A DNA stretch of 64,000 nucleotides from Flavobacterium sp. J372 (GTDB lineage: Bacteria > Bacteroidota > Bacteroidia > Flavobacteriales > Flavobacteriaceae), in NCBI RefSeq assembly GCF_024699965.1, contig NZ_JAJOMZ010000004.1, forward strand, positions 3,259,600-3,323,599. The letters are read 5' to 3'. A model generated the notes under the pieces. That model had not been told where the DNA came from. It saw only the letters and a list, made by a program, of their open reading frames with translations, and made no database searches. This document shows positions 28,264 to 37,833 of the stretch, piece by piece (the first letter of the stretch is position 1; every line of letters starts with the position of its first letter). The translations under genes were made by a program, and so were the position numbers.

Positions 28264-30755
28264 AAAATATTTCCAAATCTGCCACATTGGAATATAAGTT
28301 TCCACTTTTAGCCGTCGAGAATAATTGCATCGTCTCTAAAGAGGCTGACGTCACTGCCTGCTTCAGGGTGCATTTGCCTGAGCTCTTTACGGTAGCATCC
28401 GCTGAATATGAAGCAATTCATTCGGCCTGGTATAAAGCGATTAAGACATTGCCCGACTACACTGTGATCCATAAACAGGACTGGTATATAAAAGAGAACT
28501 ACGCTCCAAACATTGCGGAAGACGGCCTGAGTTTTTTAGGCAAATCGTATCAGCAGCATTTTAACGAACGGCCGTTCCTGAACCACTACTGTTATGTATT
28601 CATTACCAAAACTACCAAGGACCGCATGAGAATGCAGAGCAATTTTTCGACCCTTTGCAAAGGAGCTCTCGTCCCGAAGGAAATGCAGGACAAGGAGGCC
28701 ATGCACCGCTTTATGGAGGCTGTGGCCCAATTCGAGCGGATTATCAATGATAGTGGTTTTGTAAAGCTTGAACGGCTGACTGAAGAGGAGATTGCCGGTA
28801 CTGATGATGTCCAGGGATTGCTGGAACAGTATTTCACCCTGTCCAGAGAGGCAGGCACCCCGATGCAGGACATAGCCCTGGGCGCTGAAGAAGTGAGAAT
28901 CGGGAACAACAGGCTATGCCTGCACACTTTATCCGATACCGGTGACCTTCCCGGTACAGTTGCGGCAGATACGCGCTATGAAAAGCTTTCCACTGACCGA
29001 AGTGATTGCCGCTTGTCTTTCGCGGCACCAGTGGGGTTGCTGCTCAGCTGCAACCATATTTACAACCAGTATATCTTTTTGGATAATAGTGAGGAGAACC
29101 TCAGGAAATTTGAAAAGTCAGCGCGAAACATGCATTCGCTCGCGCGTTACAGCCGAAGCAACCAGATCAACAAGGAATGGATCGAACGCTATCTCAATGA
29201 AGCGCACTCTTTCGGGCTTTCTTCTATCCGGGCACATTTTAATGTAATGTCATGGTCTGATGACCCCATTGAGTTTAAGCAGCTTAAAAACGATACAGGC
29301 AGTGCATTGGCACTTATGGAATGCAAACCCAGGCACAATACCGCAGATGTTGCGACACTGTACTGGGCGGGTATTCCGGGGAATTCGGGTGATTTCCCGA
29401 GTGAGGAAAGTTTTTATACATTCATCGAGCCCGCCTTATGCTTTTTCACAGAGGAAACTAATTACCAGAATTCTGCATCGCCGTTTGGAATAAAGATGGC
29501 TGACCGCCTCACCGGAAAGCCTATCCATCTTGACATATCGGATCTTCCTATGAAGCGTGGTATAATCACCAACAGGAATAAGTTTATCCTGGGCCCGTCA
29601 GGATCGGGAAAATCTTTCTTTACCAACCACATGGTACGTCAGTATTATGAGCAGGGCGCGCATGTGCTGCTTGTGGACACGGGGAACAGTTATCAGGGTT
29701 TGTGTGAGCTGATAAAAGGCAAGACAAAAGGAGACGACGGTGTGTATTTCACCTACACTGAGGACAATCCCATAGCTTTCAACCCCTTTTACACCGATGA
29801 TGGGGTATTTGACATCGAGAAACGCGAAAGTATCAAAACGCTTATACTAACCCTATGGAAACGAGACGATGAGCCGCCGACACGTTCTGAGGAGGTGGCA
29901 CTCTCCAATGCCGTGAGCGGTTATATAGAAAAGATAAAAAATGGTTCTGAGCGGCCATCCTTCAATGGTTTTTATGATTATGTGCAATCAGATTACCGTA
30001 AGGTACTGGAAGAAAAGCATGTTAGGGAAAAAGACTTCGACCTTGCCAATTTCCTTAACGTACTGGAGCCATATTATAAGGGCGGTGAATACGACTACCT
30101 GCTAAATTCTGACAAGCAGCTCGACCTGCTTTCCAAACGCTTTATCGTTTTTGAAATCGATGCCATCAAAGACCACAAGATACTTTTCCCTATCGTGACC
30201 ATCATCATTATGGAAGTTTTCATCAATAAGATGCGAAGGCTAAAAGGTATCCGGAAGCTGATCCTTATTGAAGAAGCATGGAAAGCCATAGCGAAAGAAG
30301 GTATGGCTGAGTACATAAAGTACCTTTTCAAGACTGTCCGCAAATTCTTCGGTGAAGCGATTGTGGTAACCCAGGAAGTGGATGATATCATCCAGTCACC
30401 AATTGTAAAGGAAAGCATCATCAATAATTCCGACTGCAAGATCCTCCTTGACCAGCGGAAGTACATGAATAAATTCGATGACATACAAGCGATGCTTGGT
30501 TTGACCGACAAGGAAAAGGCACAGGTACTTTCCATAAACATGAACAATGATGCAACCCGTCTTTACAAGGAAGTCTGGATTGGCCTTGGCGGGACACATT
30601 CGGCGGTATATGCGACTGAGGTAAGCCTTGAAGAATACTTGGCTTACACTACCGAAGAGACTGAAAAACTGGAAATCATGCAATTGGCCGCAGAACTTGG
30701 AGGCAATGTTGAACTGGCAATAAAGCGGATCGCAGGAGAAAGAAGGGATAAATAA
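28260..30755 (+). CDS. traG: TraG, VirB4-family conjugation ATPase
   Basis: An intact 831-residue ATPase that powers assembly of and transfer through the conjugation channel. The N-terminal half is the VirB4-specific domain. The C-terminal half is the RecA-like ATPase with Walker A LGPSGSGKSFFTNHM (about residues 443-457) and Walker B LILIEEAWKAIAKEG (about 667-681). Length and motifs are those of the Bacteroides-type TraG. It overlaps traF by four bases (coupled translation) and traI follows after 32 bases. Confidence 0.92.
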   Translation: MKNISKSATLEYKFPLLAVENNCIVSKEADVTACFRVHLPELFTVASAEYEAIHSAWYKAIKTLPDYTVIHKQDWYIKENYAPNIAEDGLSFLGKSYQQHFNERPFLNHYCYVFITKTTKDRMRMQSNFSTLCKGALVPKEMQDKEAMHRFMEAVAQFERIINDSGFVKLERLTEEEIAGTDDVQGLLEQYFTLSREAGTPMQDIALGAEEVRIGNNRLCLHTLSDTGDLPGTVAADTRYEKLSTDRSDCRLSFAAPVGLLLSCNHIYNQYIFLDNSEENLRKFEKSARNMHSLARYSRSNQINKEWIERYLNEAHSFGLSSIRAHFNVMSWSDDPIEFKQLKNDTGSALALMECKPRHNTADVATLYWAGIPGNSGDFPSEESFYTFIEPALCFFTEETNYQNSASPFGIKMADRLTGKPIHLDISDLPMKRGIITNRNKFILGPSGSGKSFFTNHMVRQYYEQGAHVLLVDTGNSYQGLCELIKGKTKGDDGVYFTYTEDNPIAFNPFYTDDGVFDIEKRESIKTLILTLWKRDDEPPTRSEEVALSNAVSGYIEKIKNGSERPSFNGFYDYVQSDYRKVLEEKHVREKDFDLANFLNVLEPYYKGGEYDYLLNSDKQLDLLSKRFIVFEIDAIKDHKILFPIVTIIIMEVFINKMRRLKGIRKLILIEEAWKAIAKEGMAEYIKYLFKTVRKFFGEAIVVTQEVDDIIQSPIVKESIINNSDCKILLDQRKYMNKFDDIQAMLGLTDKEKAQVLSINMNNDATRLYKEVWIGLGGTHSAVYATEVSLEEYLAYTTEETEKLEIMQLAAELGGNVELAIKRIAGERRDK

Positions 30756-30787
30756 TAAGTGTACAAATAATTTAAAAATCAAATACA

Positions 30788-31417
30788 ATGAGAAAATTTT
30801 TGTTTATGGTGCTGGGTGCAACGCTGTTTGCCACCGCACCGATGAGGGCGCAATGGGTGGTTTCCGACCCGACGAACCTGGCTCAGGGAATTGTCAACAC
30901 CGCTCAGGAGATTGTGCAGACATCCGCCACTGCTGCCAATACTTTGGACAGCTTCAAGGAAGTGCAAAAGGTCTATCAGCAGGGTAAAGAATACTACGAC
31001 GCACTTAAGGCAGTGAACAATCTGGTGAAGGATGCCCGTAAAGTGCAGCTGACAGTTCTTATGGTTGGTGACATTTCTGAGATTTATGTTGTGAATTTCG
31101 GAAAAATGATGAACGATCCAAATTTTAATGCGCAGGAACTCAATGCAATTGGCTTCGGTTATTCCAAACTGCTCAACGAGAGCGCCGAGCTCCTGAAGGA
31201 ACTCAAGCAGATTATCACTGCGTCGAGCTTATCCCTGAACGATAAAGAGCGTATGGATATTATCGACAAAGTTTATGGTGAAGTAAAGCAGTATCATAGC
31301 CTGGTACGCTACTATACCAATAAGAATATTTCAGTAAGCCTTATCCGTGCAAAGAAAGCAAACGATACAAAGAGGGTATTGGAATTGTACGGCAGGCCAA
31401 ATGAAAAATACTGGTAA
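30788..31417 (+). CDS. traI: TraI (DUF4141), periplasmic conjugation protein
   Basis: An intact 209-residue protein with a clear signal peptide (MRKFLFMVLGATLFATAPMRAQ) and a long helical, coiled-coil-prone body (TAQEIVQTSATAANTLDSFK…). This is the DUF4141 family, TraI of the Bacteroidota machinery. It is sometimes compared with VirB5, but that equivalence is only by position and layout. traJ starts 12 bases after its stop. Confidence 0.85.
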   Translation: MRKFLFMVLGATLFATAPMRAQWVVSDPTNLAQGIVNTAQEIVQTSATAANTLDSFKEVQKVYQQGKEYYDALKAVNNLVKDARKVQLTVLMVGDISEIYVVNFGKMMNDPNFNAQELNAIGFGYSKLLNESAELLKELKQIITASSLSLNDKERMDIIDKVYGEVKQYHSLVRYYTNKNISVSLIRAKKANDTKRVLELYGRPNEKYW

Positions 31418-31428
31418 TTAATAAGGTT

Positions 31429-32424
31429 ATGGAATTCGAAAATCTTCACCAGGTACTGCGGTCACTCTATGATGAAATGGTACCGCTTTCGGCAGAGATG
31501 GCGACAATTGCCAAAGGGCTTGCCGGTTTGGGAGCGCTGTTTTATGTAGCCCTTAAGGTGTGGCAGGCCCTGAGCCGTGCTGAGCCCATAGATGTTTTCC
31601 CACTTCTTAGGCCATTCGCTCTAGGCCTTTGCATTATGTTCTTTCCTACTATGGTGCTTGGAACTATCAATGCAGTGCTAAGCCCTGTAGTGACCGGAAC
31701 GCATGGGATATTGGAAGGCCAGGTGTTTGACCTTAATACACTACAGCAGCAGAAAGATCAACTGGAACGTGAAGCAATGATGCGAAATCCTGAGACCGCT
31801 TATTTGGTTTCAGACGAAGAATTTGATAAGAAGCTCGAAGAATTGGGATGGTCGCCCGGAGACCTTATGACAATGTCAGGGATGTATTTGGAGCGCGAAA
31901 TGTATAATCTTGAAAAAAGCATTAAGGACGGGTTCAGGGAGTTTATTGAGATACTTTTCAAAGCTGCCGCTCTGGTTATTGATACTATCCGTACATTTTT
32001 CCTCATTGTGCTTTCGATACTGGGGCCAATAGCTTTTGCCATATCGGTTTGGGAAGGTTTTCAGTCCACGTTGACGCAATGGCTGATGCGGTACATCAGC
32101 GTGTATCTGTGGCTGCCTGTTGCAGACCTCTTCAGCGCTATGCTTGCAAAGATTCAGACACTGATCCTTCAGAAAGATATAGAGAGCCTTTCCGATCCCA
32201 ACTACATTCCTGACAGCTCATCTACGGTTTATATCATATTTATGATTATCGGCATCATCGGATATTTTACCATCCCGACGGTTACAGGCTGGATCATTCA
32301 GGCTGGCGGCGCAGGAAATTATACCCGAAATGTTAACCAGGCTGCGCAAAAAACAGGGAACGTTGCGGGTGCAGTCTCAGGGGCGGGTGCCGGGAATATC
32401 AGCGGAAGGCTAATGAACAAATAA
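31429..32424 (+). CDS. traJ: TraJ, VirB6-like inner-membrane protein
   Basis: An intact 331-residue polytopic membrane protein: helices around residues 28-48, 60-80, 185-210, 215-245 and 270-295, and a Gly/Ala-rich C-terminal tail (AGAVSGAGAGNISGRL). This is the layout of Bacteroidota TraJ, the channel protein related in role to VirB6/TrbL. It is one of the most conserved genes of these operons. Spacing to both neighbours is 11 bases. Confidence 0.88.
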   Translation: MEFENLHQVLRSLYDEMVPLSAEMATIAKGLAGLGALFYVALKVWQALSRAEPIDVFPLLRPFALGLCIMFFPTMVLGTINAVLSPVVTGTHGILEGQVFDLNTLQQQKDQLEREAMMRNPETAYLVSDEEFDKKLEELGWSPGDLMTMSGMYLEREMYNLEKSIKDGFREFIEILFKAAALVIDTIRTFFLIVLSILGPIAFAISVWEGFQSTLTQWLMRYISVYLWLPVADLFSAMLAKIQTLILQKDIESLSDPNYIPDSSSTVYIIFMIIGIIGYFTIPTVTGWIIQAGGAGNYTRNVNQAAQKTGNVAGAVSGAGAGNISGRLMNK

Positions 32425-32435
32425 TAATAGAAAAG

Positions 32436-33059
32436 ATGGAATTTAAAATTTTAAGGAACATAGAAAACAGCTTCAGGCAAATCAGGCTGTACGCCATAAT
32501 CTTTGCAGCTCTTTGCATTCTTGTAGCAGGATTTGCAGTCTGGCAATCGTATCAGTTTGCACAGGAACAAAGACAGAAAATTTATGTCCTTGATAATGGC
32601 AAGTCTCTGATGCTGGCCCTATCACAGGACGCGTCAATCAACAGGCCGGTAGAAGCTCGCGAGCACGTAAGACGTTTTCATGAGCTGTTCTTTACCCTTG
32701 CGCCGGAAAAAAATGCCATAGAAAGCAACATGAAACGGGCTTTCAACCTGGCAGATAAAAGTGCCTTTGATTATTATAAAGACCTTTCTGAGAAAGGATA
32801 TTACAACAGGATCATTTCCGGGAATATACAGCAAAGGATAGAAGTTGATAGTGTTGTCTGCAATTTTGATAAGTATCCATACGCTGTAACGACCTATGCG
32901 AGGCAAAGCATTATCCGCAGCAGCAATGTGACCAACCGGAGCCTGATAACTTCATGCAGCCTTGTTAACTCGGTTCGTTCCGACAGCAACCCGCAAGGTT
33001 TCACTATTGAGAAATTCAGTGTCCTTCAGAACAACGACATTGAAACCATAGAACGCTAA
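32436..33059 (+). CDS. traK: TraK, conjugation membrane-anchored protein
   Basis: An intact 207-residue protein with a short cytoplasmic start, one N-terminal membrane helix (AIIFAALCILVAGFAVWQSY) and a periplasmic domain containing the TraK-type stretch …AIESNMKRAFNLADKSAFDYYKDL…. It resembles VirB8 in layout (single anchor plus periplasmic domain). traL starts 10 bases later. Confidence 0.88.
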   Translation: MEFKILRNIENSFRQIRLYAIIFAALCILVAGFAVWQSYQFAQEQRQKIYVLDNGKSLMLALSQDASINRPVEAREHVRRFHELFFTLAPEKNAIESNMKRAFNLADKSAFDYYKDLSEKGYYNRIISGNIQQRIEVDSVVCNFDKYPYAVTTYARQSIIRSSNVTNRSLITSCSLVNSVRSDSNPQGFTIEKFSVLQNNDIETIER

Positions 33060-33069
33060 GATTTTAACG

Positions 33070-33333
33070 ATGAAAATGAGGGATTCAATCAGCCGGTGGA
33101 TGGAAAAGCAGGAAGCCCGCTGGCAGGCGCTGCCTCGTGACAGGCAACGCAAATTTACTGTTTTGCTTTTTGCCGCTTATCTGGCTATCAGCGTTGGTGT
33201 TTACATTGGATACTTATACGATGTCAGCTCGCCCGGTAAGGTGATGGAGTACAGGCATATTGAAAATCCGGTGCTTAATTCTAAATCTTCACATAAAATG
33301 AAGGACACAATTTTACATACCTATAAACGATAA
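33070..33333 (+). CDS. traL: TraL (DUF3989)
   Basis: An intact 87-residue protein: a basic amphipathic start (RDSISRWMEKQEARWQALPR), one transmembrane helix (FTVLLFAAYLAISVGVYIGYL) and a short periplasmic tail. Gene order and size match TraL/DUF3989. traM begins three bases after its stop. Confidence 0.8.
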   Translation: MKMRDSISRWMEKQEARWQALPRDRQRKFTVLLFAAYLAISVGVYIGYLYDVSSPGKVMEYRHIENPVLNSKSSHKMKDTILHTYKR

Positions 33334-33336
33334 ATT

Positions 33337-34624
33337 ATGAAAGAGACTGAAAAAAGAAGCAGGTCGTAAGGGTTACAGAAGGGAACCCTGGAAAGGAAGC
33401 TGCACAGCTTCCGGATGGGAACATAAATAAAGCAGAACGCCTTAGGAAGCCGCTAATATTCGCGCTGATGGGCGCAGTATTCCTCGGCTGCATGTACCTG
33501 ATATTTTCGCCATCGGGCGAAAATGAAAACCCTTTGGAAAAGGTGGGGATAAATGATGCTGTACCACAGGCCACCGATGCAGGATTGCAATCCGATAAGC
33601 AAAAAGCCTATGAGCAGGAACTGCTGGAAAAAAGGGATCAGGAAAAAAGAAAATCGCTTCAGACACTGTCTGATTATTGGAGCTCCGATTCTACAAAACA
33701 GGAGGTGGTGCCGGAACCCGAAGTCATGGAGCAGCCGGATCCGCAGAATGGCGGCAATGCATTAAGCAGTTATCGCAATGTACAAAGCACCCTTGGCTCG
33801 TTTTATCAAAATAATGATGAGAATGAGGCATTGCGAAAGGAGCTTGAAGCGATGAAGGCAGAACTCTCCCAAAAGAAAGCCGTTCAGGATCCGATGCAGA
33901 ACCAGCTTGCCCTTATGGAAAAGTCCTATGAGATGGCAGCAAAATATTTTCCGGGCGGTACAGGCCCGGCCACAAAAAAGATTCTGCGGCGCCTACCGCA
34001 AAAGAATCGTTTGTAGCGTTCCGACAGGAAAGGAAAAATGTCGTTTCCGCATTACCGCAGGAAGCGGTTATAAATTTTTCCTCCCCGCGCAACCAAGCCG
34101 GAAACCAAACGGTATTTCGCAGTGCGGTCAAGCAGCAGCAGACACCTCAAATCAGGAACGGTATCCGTGCCTGTGTACACGAAAGCCAAACCATTGCAGG
34201 GGAGGGAAACGTAAAGCTGAGGCTGCTCGAAACCGCGCATGCTGCAAGCATGACAATCCCTCAGGGAGCCTTGTTGACGGCCTCGGCTAAATTTCAGGGA
34301 GGTCGCCTTCAATTAAAAATTTCTTCAATTGAGCATCAGGGCAACATTATACCGGTAGAAATACTGGTGTATGATATAGACGGGCAACTTGGGCTAAATG
34401 TTCCAATAACGCCTGAAGTCGGTGCAGCCAGCGAAATGGCAGCTAATATGAGCCAAACAGCAGGCACTAATATGATGCTCACACGCTCGGCAGGACAGCA
34501 GATTGCTGCCGATCTTAGCAGGGGTGTCGTCCAGGGTGTCTCCGGTTACTTTTCAAAAAAAGTAAGGGTCCAAAAAGTCGCCCTTAAGGCGGGTCACCAA
34601 GTCTTCCTTGTTTCCAAAAAATAA
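33337..34624 (+). pseudogene. traM: TraM, VirB10-like (two one-base frame breaks)
   Basis: The true start is ATG 33337 (MKETEKK…). A run of six A at about 33348-33353 should be seven; this restores KKQVVRVTEGNPGKEAA and leads into the transmembrane helix (LIFALMGAVFLGCMYLIF). A second loss in an A run near 33972-33977 (six should be seven) joins PATKK to DSAAPTAKESFVAF and then to the conserved C-terminal VirB10-type domain (IRACVHESQTIAGEG…MTIPQGALLTASAKF…). The repaired protein is about 430 residues, the usual TraM length. TraM spans the envelope and connects inner and outer parts of the channel. Both breaks look like sequencing errors. Confidence 0.85.
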
Positions 34625-34649
34625 CGTTTAAACTAAATTTTTTTAAAAG

Positions 34650-35554
34650 ATGAAATCACTATTCAAAAAGTAGTGGCAATATTCGCTATTGCCTTAACCA
34701 GCCTTACGGCTATGCAGGGATTTGCACAAAATCCCAACCTTCTTGAAATCGGAAAAATCGAACCGTATGAAATGGAGGTCACCTTCGATAAGACCAGCCA
34801 TCTGATCTTTCCTTCTGCCATCCGTTACATTGATTTGGGCAGTGATTACCTTGTCGCGGGGAAGGCAGAGGATGCTGACAATGTGCTCCGTGTAAAGGCG
34901 GCAGTTCGGGACTTCGAGGAAGAAACGAATTTCTCGGTCATTACTGAGGACGGATGTTTCTACAGCTTCAACGTGTACTACAGCCCGTATCCTTATGTAC
35001 TGAGTTACGACCTTTTGAAAATGGGCAGGACATTGCAAAGAAACTCCAGTAACGACGTGCTTTTTGAAGAGCTTGGGAGTAGTTCCCCATCAGTGGCCGG
35101 GCTGCTGCTGGAGACAATATACCAAAAGGACAAACGCCTGATACGGCATATAGGGTCTAAAAGTTACGGCATTCAGTTCCTCCTTAAGGGAATATACATT
35201 CACCGTGGCAGCTTTTATTTTCATACGGAGTTGCGCAACAATACAAATGTCCCATTCCGTATTGACTTCGTGAACTTCAAAGTGGTTGACAAAAAGGTGG
35301 CGAAACGTACCGTTGCACAGGAAAGAAACCTCACGGCTCTGCGTATGTACAAGCCGCTTATGCCCATCACGTCGCAAAGCAGGGAGCAGAATGTTTTCCT
35401 TTTGGACCAGTTTACAATCGACGATGATAAAGTGCTGCTGATAGAGATTTTTGAGAAAAGCGGTGGCAGGCACCAGGTTTTGGAAGTTTACAATTCAGAC
35501 CTTGTCAGCGCCAGGCGCATTGAGGACATGCAGCTGAAGATTAAGCAACGATAA
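34650..35554 (+). pseudogene. traN: TraN (DUF4138), VirB9-like, start region frame-broken
   Basis: ATG 34650 gives MKSLFKK and then an in-frame TAG. Restoring one A in the AAAAA run at 34665-34669 yields MKSLFKKVVAIFAIALTSLT, a signal peptide ending near GFAQNPN. The remaining ~290 residues are intact (…GKIEPYEMEVTFDKTSHLIF… and …FVNFKVVDKKVAKRTVAQER…), as in the DUF4138/TraN family, the outer-part partner of TraM and comparable to VirB9. Without the repair the protein would lack its secretion signal, which supports an error rather than biology. traO begins 11 bases later. Confidence 0.85.
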
Positions 35555-35565
35555 AGCAAGCTGAT

Positions 35566-36124
35566 ATGAAAAAGTTAATTTTTACAGTTTTGGTTTTATG
35601 GCTGGTCACTTCAGGCTATGCACAGCGCATGCTTCCCGGCCAGATGGGATTGGAGGTGTCGGCTGGAACCTTCTCAGCAGACAGTCCTCACAAGAATTAC
35701 TTTGTCGGAGTAGCCCTGGCAGCTATGACCAAGAGAGGCAATTACCAATTGTATGGAGCCGAGTATTCCCATCGCTATGCCTCCTATAAAGGCACAAATA
35801 TACCCTTGGAAACGTTCTTAGGGGAAGCCGGGTATAGTTTCAGCCTTCTGGCAGACAGGAAAAAAGCTGTGGCATTCTACGCAGCTATAACCGGTGTCGG
35901 TGGTTATGAAACTATAAATCGCGGAAATGATATGTTATTTGATAGGGCTAAAATTCTGAACGATGAGGGCTTTGTCTATGGGGCCGGCGGGAGGTTGTCT
36001 TGTGAAGTTTATTTGTTCGACAGCATGGTATTGATACTGCAGGGTCGCGCCAGGATGTTATGGGGGGACTTCATTAGAACAATTTCGACCGTCCCTTGGC
36101 GCAGGATTACGATTTAATTTCTAA
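35566..36124 (+). pseudogene. traO: TraO, outer-membrane-type conjugation protein (C-terminal frame slip)
   Basis: An N-terminal signal peptide (LIFTVLVLWLVTSGYAQ) is followed by a short beta-rich body typical of TraO (small porin-like fold). Near 36061-36067 a run of six G should be five. The corrected ending LWGTSLEQFRPSLGAGLRFNF stops at 36122-36124 and shows the terminal aromatic of outer-membrane beta proteins. As given, the frame ends at 36117 with an unlikely sequence. Eleven bases separate it from traQ. Confidence 0.8.
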
Positions 36125-36135
36125 TATTTAAGCAG

Positions 36136-36570
36136 ATGAGAAACATTTTAAACACAGGTAAACAAATATTGGTACTCTTAATGGTAACAGCAGGATGTTT
36201 TTTAAATTCTTCCTGTGAAGAAGAGGAACTTAATATACAGGACAACTTCCCTTTTGGGGTTTCTGTTATGCCGGTTCCGGATGAGATTGCCGACGAACAG
36301 ACGGTAGAGTTACGGTTTACCATCCAGCCCACAGGAAATTACAGCAATACCCGTTATTTTATTCGCTATTTCCAGTTTGAAGGACAGGGCACTTTGCAGT
36401 ATTTTGACGATCCGCCCTACCTGCCGAATGACCTCTATGAATTGCCTGATTTGCAATTCAGGCTTTATTATACATCTGCATCTGTTGTGTCGCAGTCATT
36501 TGATGTATGGATATCCGATAATTTTGGAAATGAAAGGCAGGTCAGTTTTCAGTTTAATAGCAGCGATTAG
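36136..36570 (+). CDS. traQ: TraQ (DUF3872), lipoprotein-like
   Basis: An intact 144-residue exported protein with a lipobox-like end of the signal peptide (LMVTAGCF) followed by SSCEEEELN, and the DUF3872 core (…FPFGVSVMPVPDEIADEQTV…ELRFTIQPTGNYSNT). It closes the tra operon before a strong terminator. The primase-like TraP and the lysozyme gene that often follow in related elements are not seen here. Confidence 0.85.
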   Translation: MRNILNTGKQILVLLMVTAGCFLNSSCEEEELNIQDNFPFGVSVMPVPDEIADEQTVELRFTIQPTGNYSNTRYFIRYFQFEGQGTLQYFDDPPYLPNDLYELPDLQFRLYYTSASVVSQSFDVWISDNFGNERQVSFQFNSSD

Positions 36571-36580
36571 GTTGAGCATA

Positions 36581-36608
36581 TACCCCGAAATACTTTTCGG
36601 GGTATTTT
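36581..36608 (+). terminator. Terminator of the tra operon
   Basis: Ten-base-pair hairpin TACCCCGAAA / TTTCGGGGTA with a short loop and following T run, 10 bases after the traQ stop. Confidence 0.85.
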
Positions 36609-36637
36609 GTTTAATAACCTTTTCTTTAACAGAAACA

Positions 36638-36668
36638 TTGGATAAAATCAAAGACGTCACTATGTTTG
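36638..36668 (+). promoter_or_regulatory. Bacteroidota-type promoter after the tra operon
   Basis: TTG at 36638-36640, a 20-base spacer and TATGTTTG at 36661-36668 match TTG-N(17-23)-TAnnTTTG. Transcription would start near 36675, just past the tra terminator, and run into the structured region and the response-regulator gene. Confidence 0.55.
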
Positions 36669-36674
36669 TGTAAA

Positions 36675-37028
36675 ATATAGAAAACTCTTAAAGTGTTTTT
36701 GCTTTAAGTCTCGACATTGAAAACTGGTAATTTTTAAAGACCGCGAGACAATAAGTAGGAACGCTCATGCCATTGGCGTGGGCGCTCGCTTATTCGTGGT
36801 CGGGCATACCAGTGCCTCAATGCCGGTAAGTGTTGTGGCCTGCGCCATACTTTTTTATGGCATCCCATCTAATTAGTCCGAAGGGACAAGGCATCCTCCA
36901 AAACCCGGCATGGCATTTTGATTCGTACAGAGTCACAAACTTTCAACACTATTGAATGCTGTTGGCCGAACTACCTGTATAATCCTGAAGTCTGTTCATC
37001 CGGCACTATTCGCCAAATATGCAAGGAA
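36675..37028 (+). ncRNA. Candidate structured leader or small RNA downstream of tra
   Basis: No credible gene lies in this ~350-base stretch, but it is full of hairpins. The largest spans 36739-36801: GACCGCG/CGTGGTC, AATAAG/CTTATT, AACGCT/GGCGCT and CATGCC/GGCGTG nested around an ATT loop, with a few mismatches or G·T pairs. Others are GCCATA/TATGGC at 36844-36861 and GTCC-GAAG-GGAC at 36876-36887. With the promoter in front it could be a long regulatory 5' leader of the response-regulator gene or a separate small RNA. In CTnDOT the small RNA RteR is encoded at the end of the tra genes, so the position is suggestive. Confidence 0.45.
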
Positions 37029-37484
37029 ATGAAAAACGATAGCCCAATTATGATTGCCTTAATTGACGACCATGCCAAGCTTCGCAATGCTGTAGCAAAT
37101 TATCTTGAAAGCTTTAATTACACGGTTATTTTACAGGCAGCAGACGGAAAAGAAGGACTTGAAGCAATAGCGCTTCTGCCTGAGAAGCCAAAGCTATGTA
37201 TCGTGGACATCAATATGCCTGTAATGGATGGATTCGCCACTGCGCGGCAATTAACCCAGTCCTATCCCACGGTCAAAATATTGGCCTTCAGTGTACATGG
37301 TGATGAGGAGAATGTCGTAAAGATGGTGGCGGCAGGCGCAAAAGGATACCTTCAAAAGGGTTGTGATCCCGAGGAGATTAAGCGAGCGGCTGACCAATTA
37401 GTAGCAGGGAAATATTATTTTAGTGAAGCAGTTAAAGATGTGGCAATCAAATATTTATTTTCTGAAGGTAAGTTGTTGCAATAA
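37029..37484 (+). CDS. Receiver-only response regulator
   Basis: I place the start at ATG 37029 (MKNDSPIMIALIDDH), since an upstream in-frame ATG would add an unnatural 37-residue leader. The 151-residue product is a single receiver (CheY-like) domain: acidic pair in LIDDH, phospho-acceptor Asp in CIVDINMPVMDG, conserved Lys in GYLQKG. It continues with the linker typical of NarL-type regulators (EEIKRAADQLVAGKYYFSEAV) but ends without the LuxR DNA-binding domain. No sensor kinase is in the window. The next two genes encode transcription-machinery-like proteins, so the output may go through them. Confidence 0.75.
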   Translation: MKNDSPIMIALIDDHAKLRNAVANYLESFNYTVILQAADGKEGLEAIALLPEKPKLCIVDINMPVMDGFATARQLTQSYPTVKILAFSVHGDEENVVKMVAAGAKGYLQKGCDPEEIKRAADQLVAGKYYFSEAVKDVAIKYLFSEGKLLQ

Positions 37485-37540
37485 TCCCTTCAGTTTTAAA
37501 CTATAGCCTAAAGATGTAAGTATAGTAACGCTATAAGCTC

Positions 37541-37833
37541 ATGAAACAATTTGACGATCGTATTATCGACCGAACCAATAAATTTTACCTCGAAATGTCA
37601 AGAAAGGTTCTGACAGTTCGGGAGTATGAAATTATGCATAAGTTGTTGATCGAAAAAAGACGAGTAATGAGGTGTCTGAACTTTATGGGTTGACCAACGA
37701 GAGGATCAGGCAGATTTATCAAGATACTTTTAGAAAAGTAAAAAATGTGACCGGCGTACTTGATGATATTGACCATTACAAAAAAGTCCTTACGGAGCTG
37801 AAAAAAAGTGCAGCGAGGCTGAGGGTGGAATAA
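37541..37833 (+). pseudogene. Sigma-factor region 4-like protein (one-base frame break)
   Basis: About 98 residues when a run of six A near 37652-37657 is restored to seven (LLIEKKTSNEVSELYGL). The C-terminal two thirds match sigma-70 region 4: LTVREYEIMHKLLI, then SNEVSELYGLTNERIRQIYQ with the ERIRQI recognition-helix core, then a basic helix. There is no region 2, so it cannot be a complete sigma factor. It is more likely a DNA-binding or anti-sigma-like adaptor. Its stop overlaps the start of the next gene (TAATG), so the two are translated together. Confidence 0.6.
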
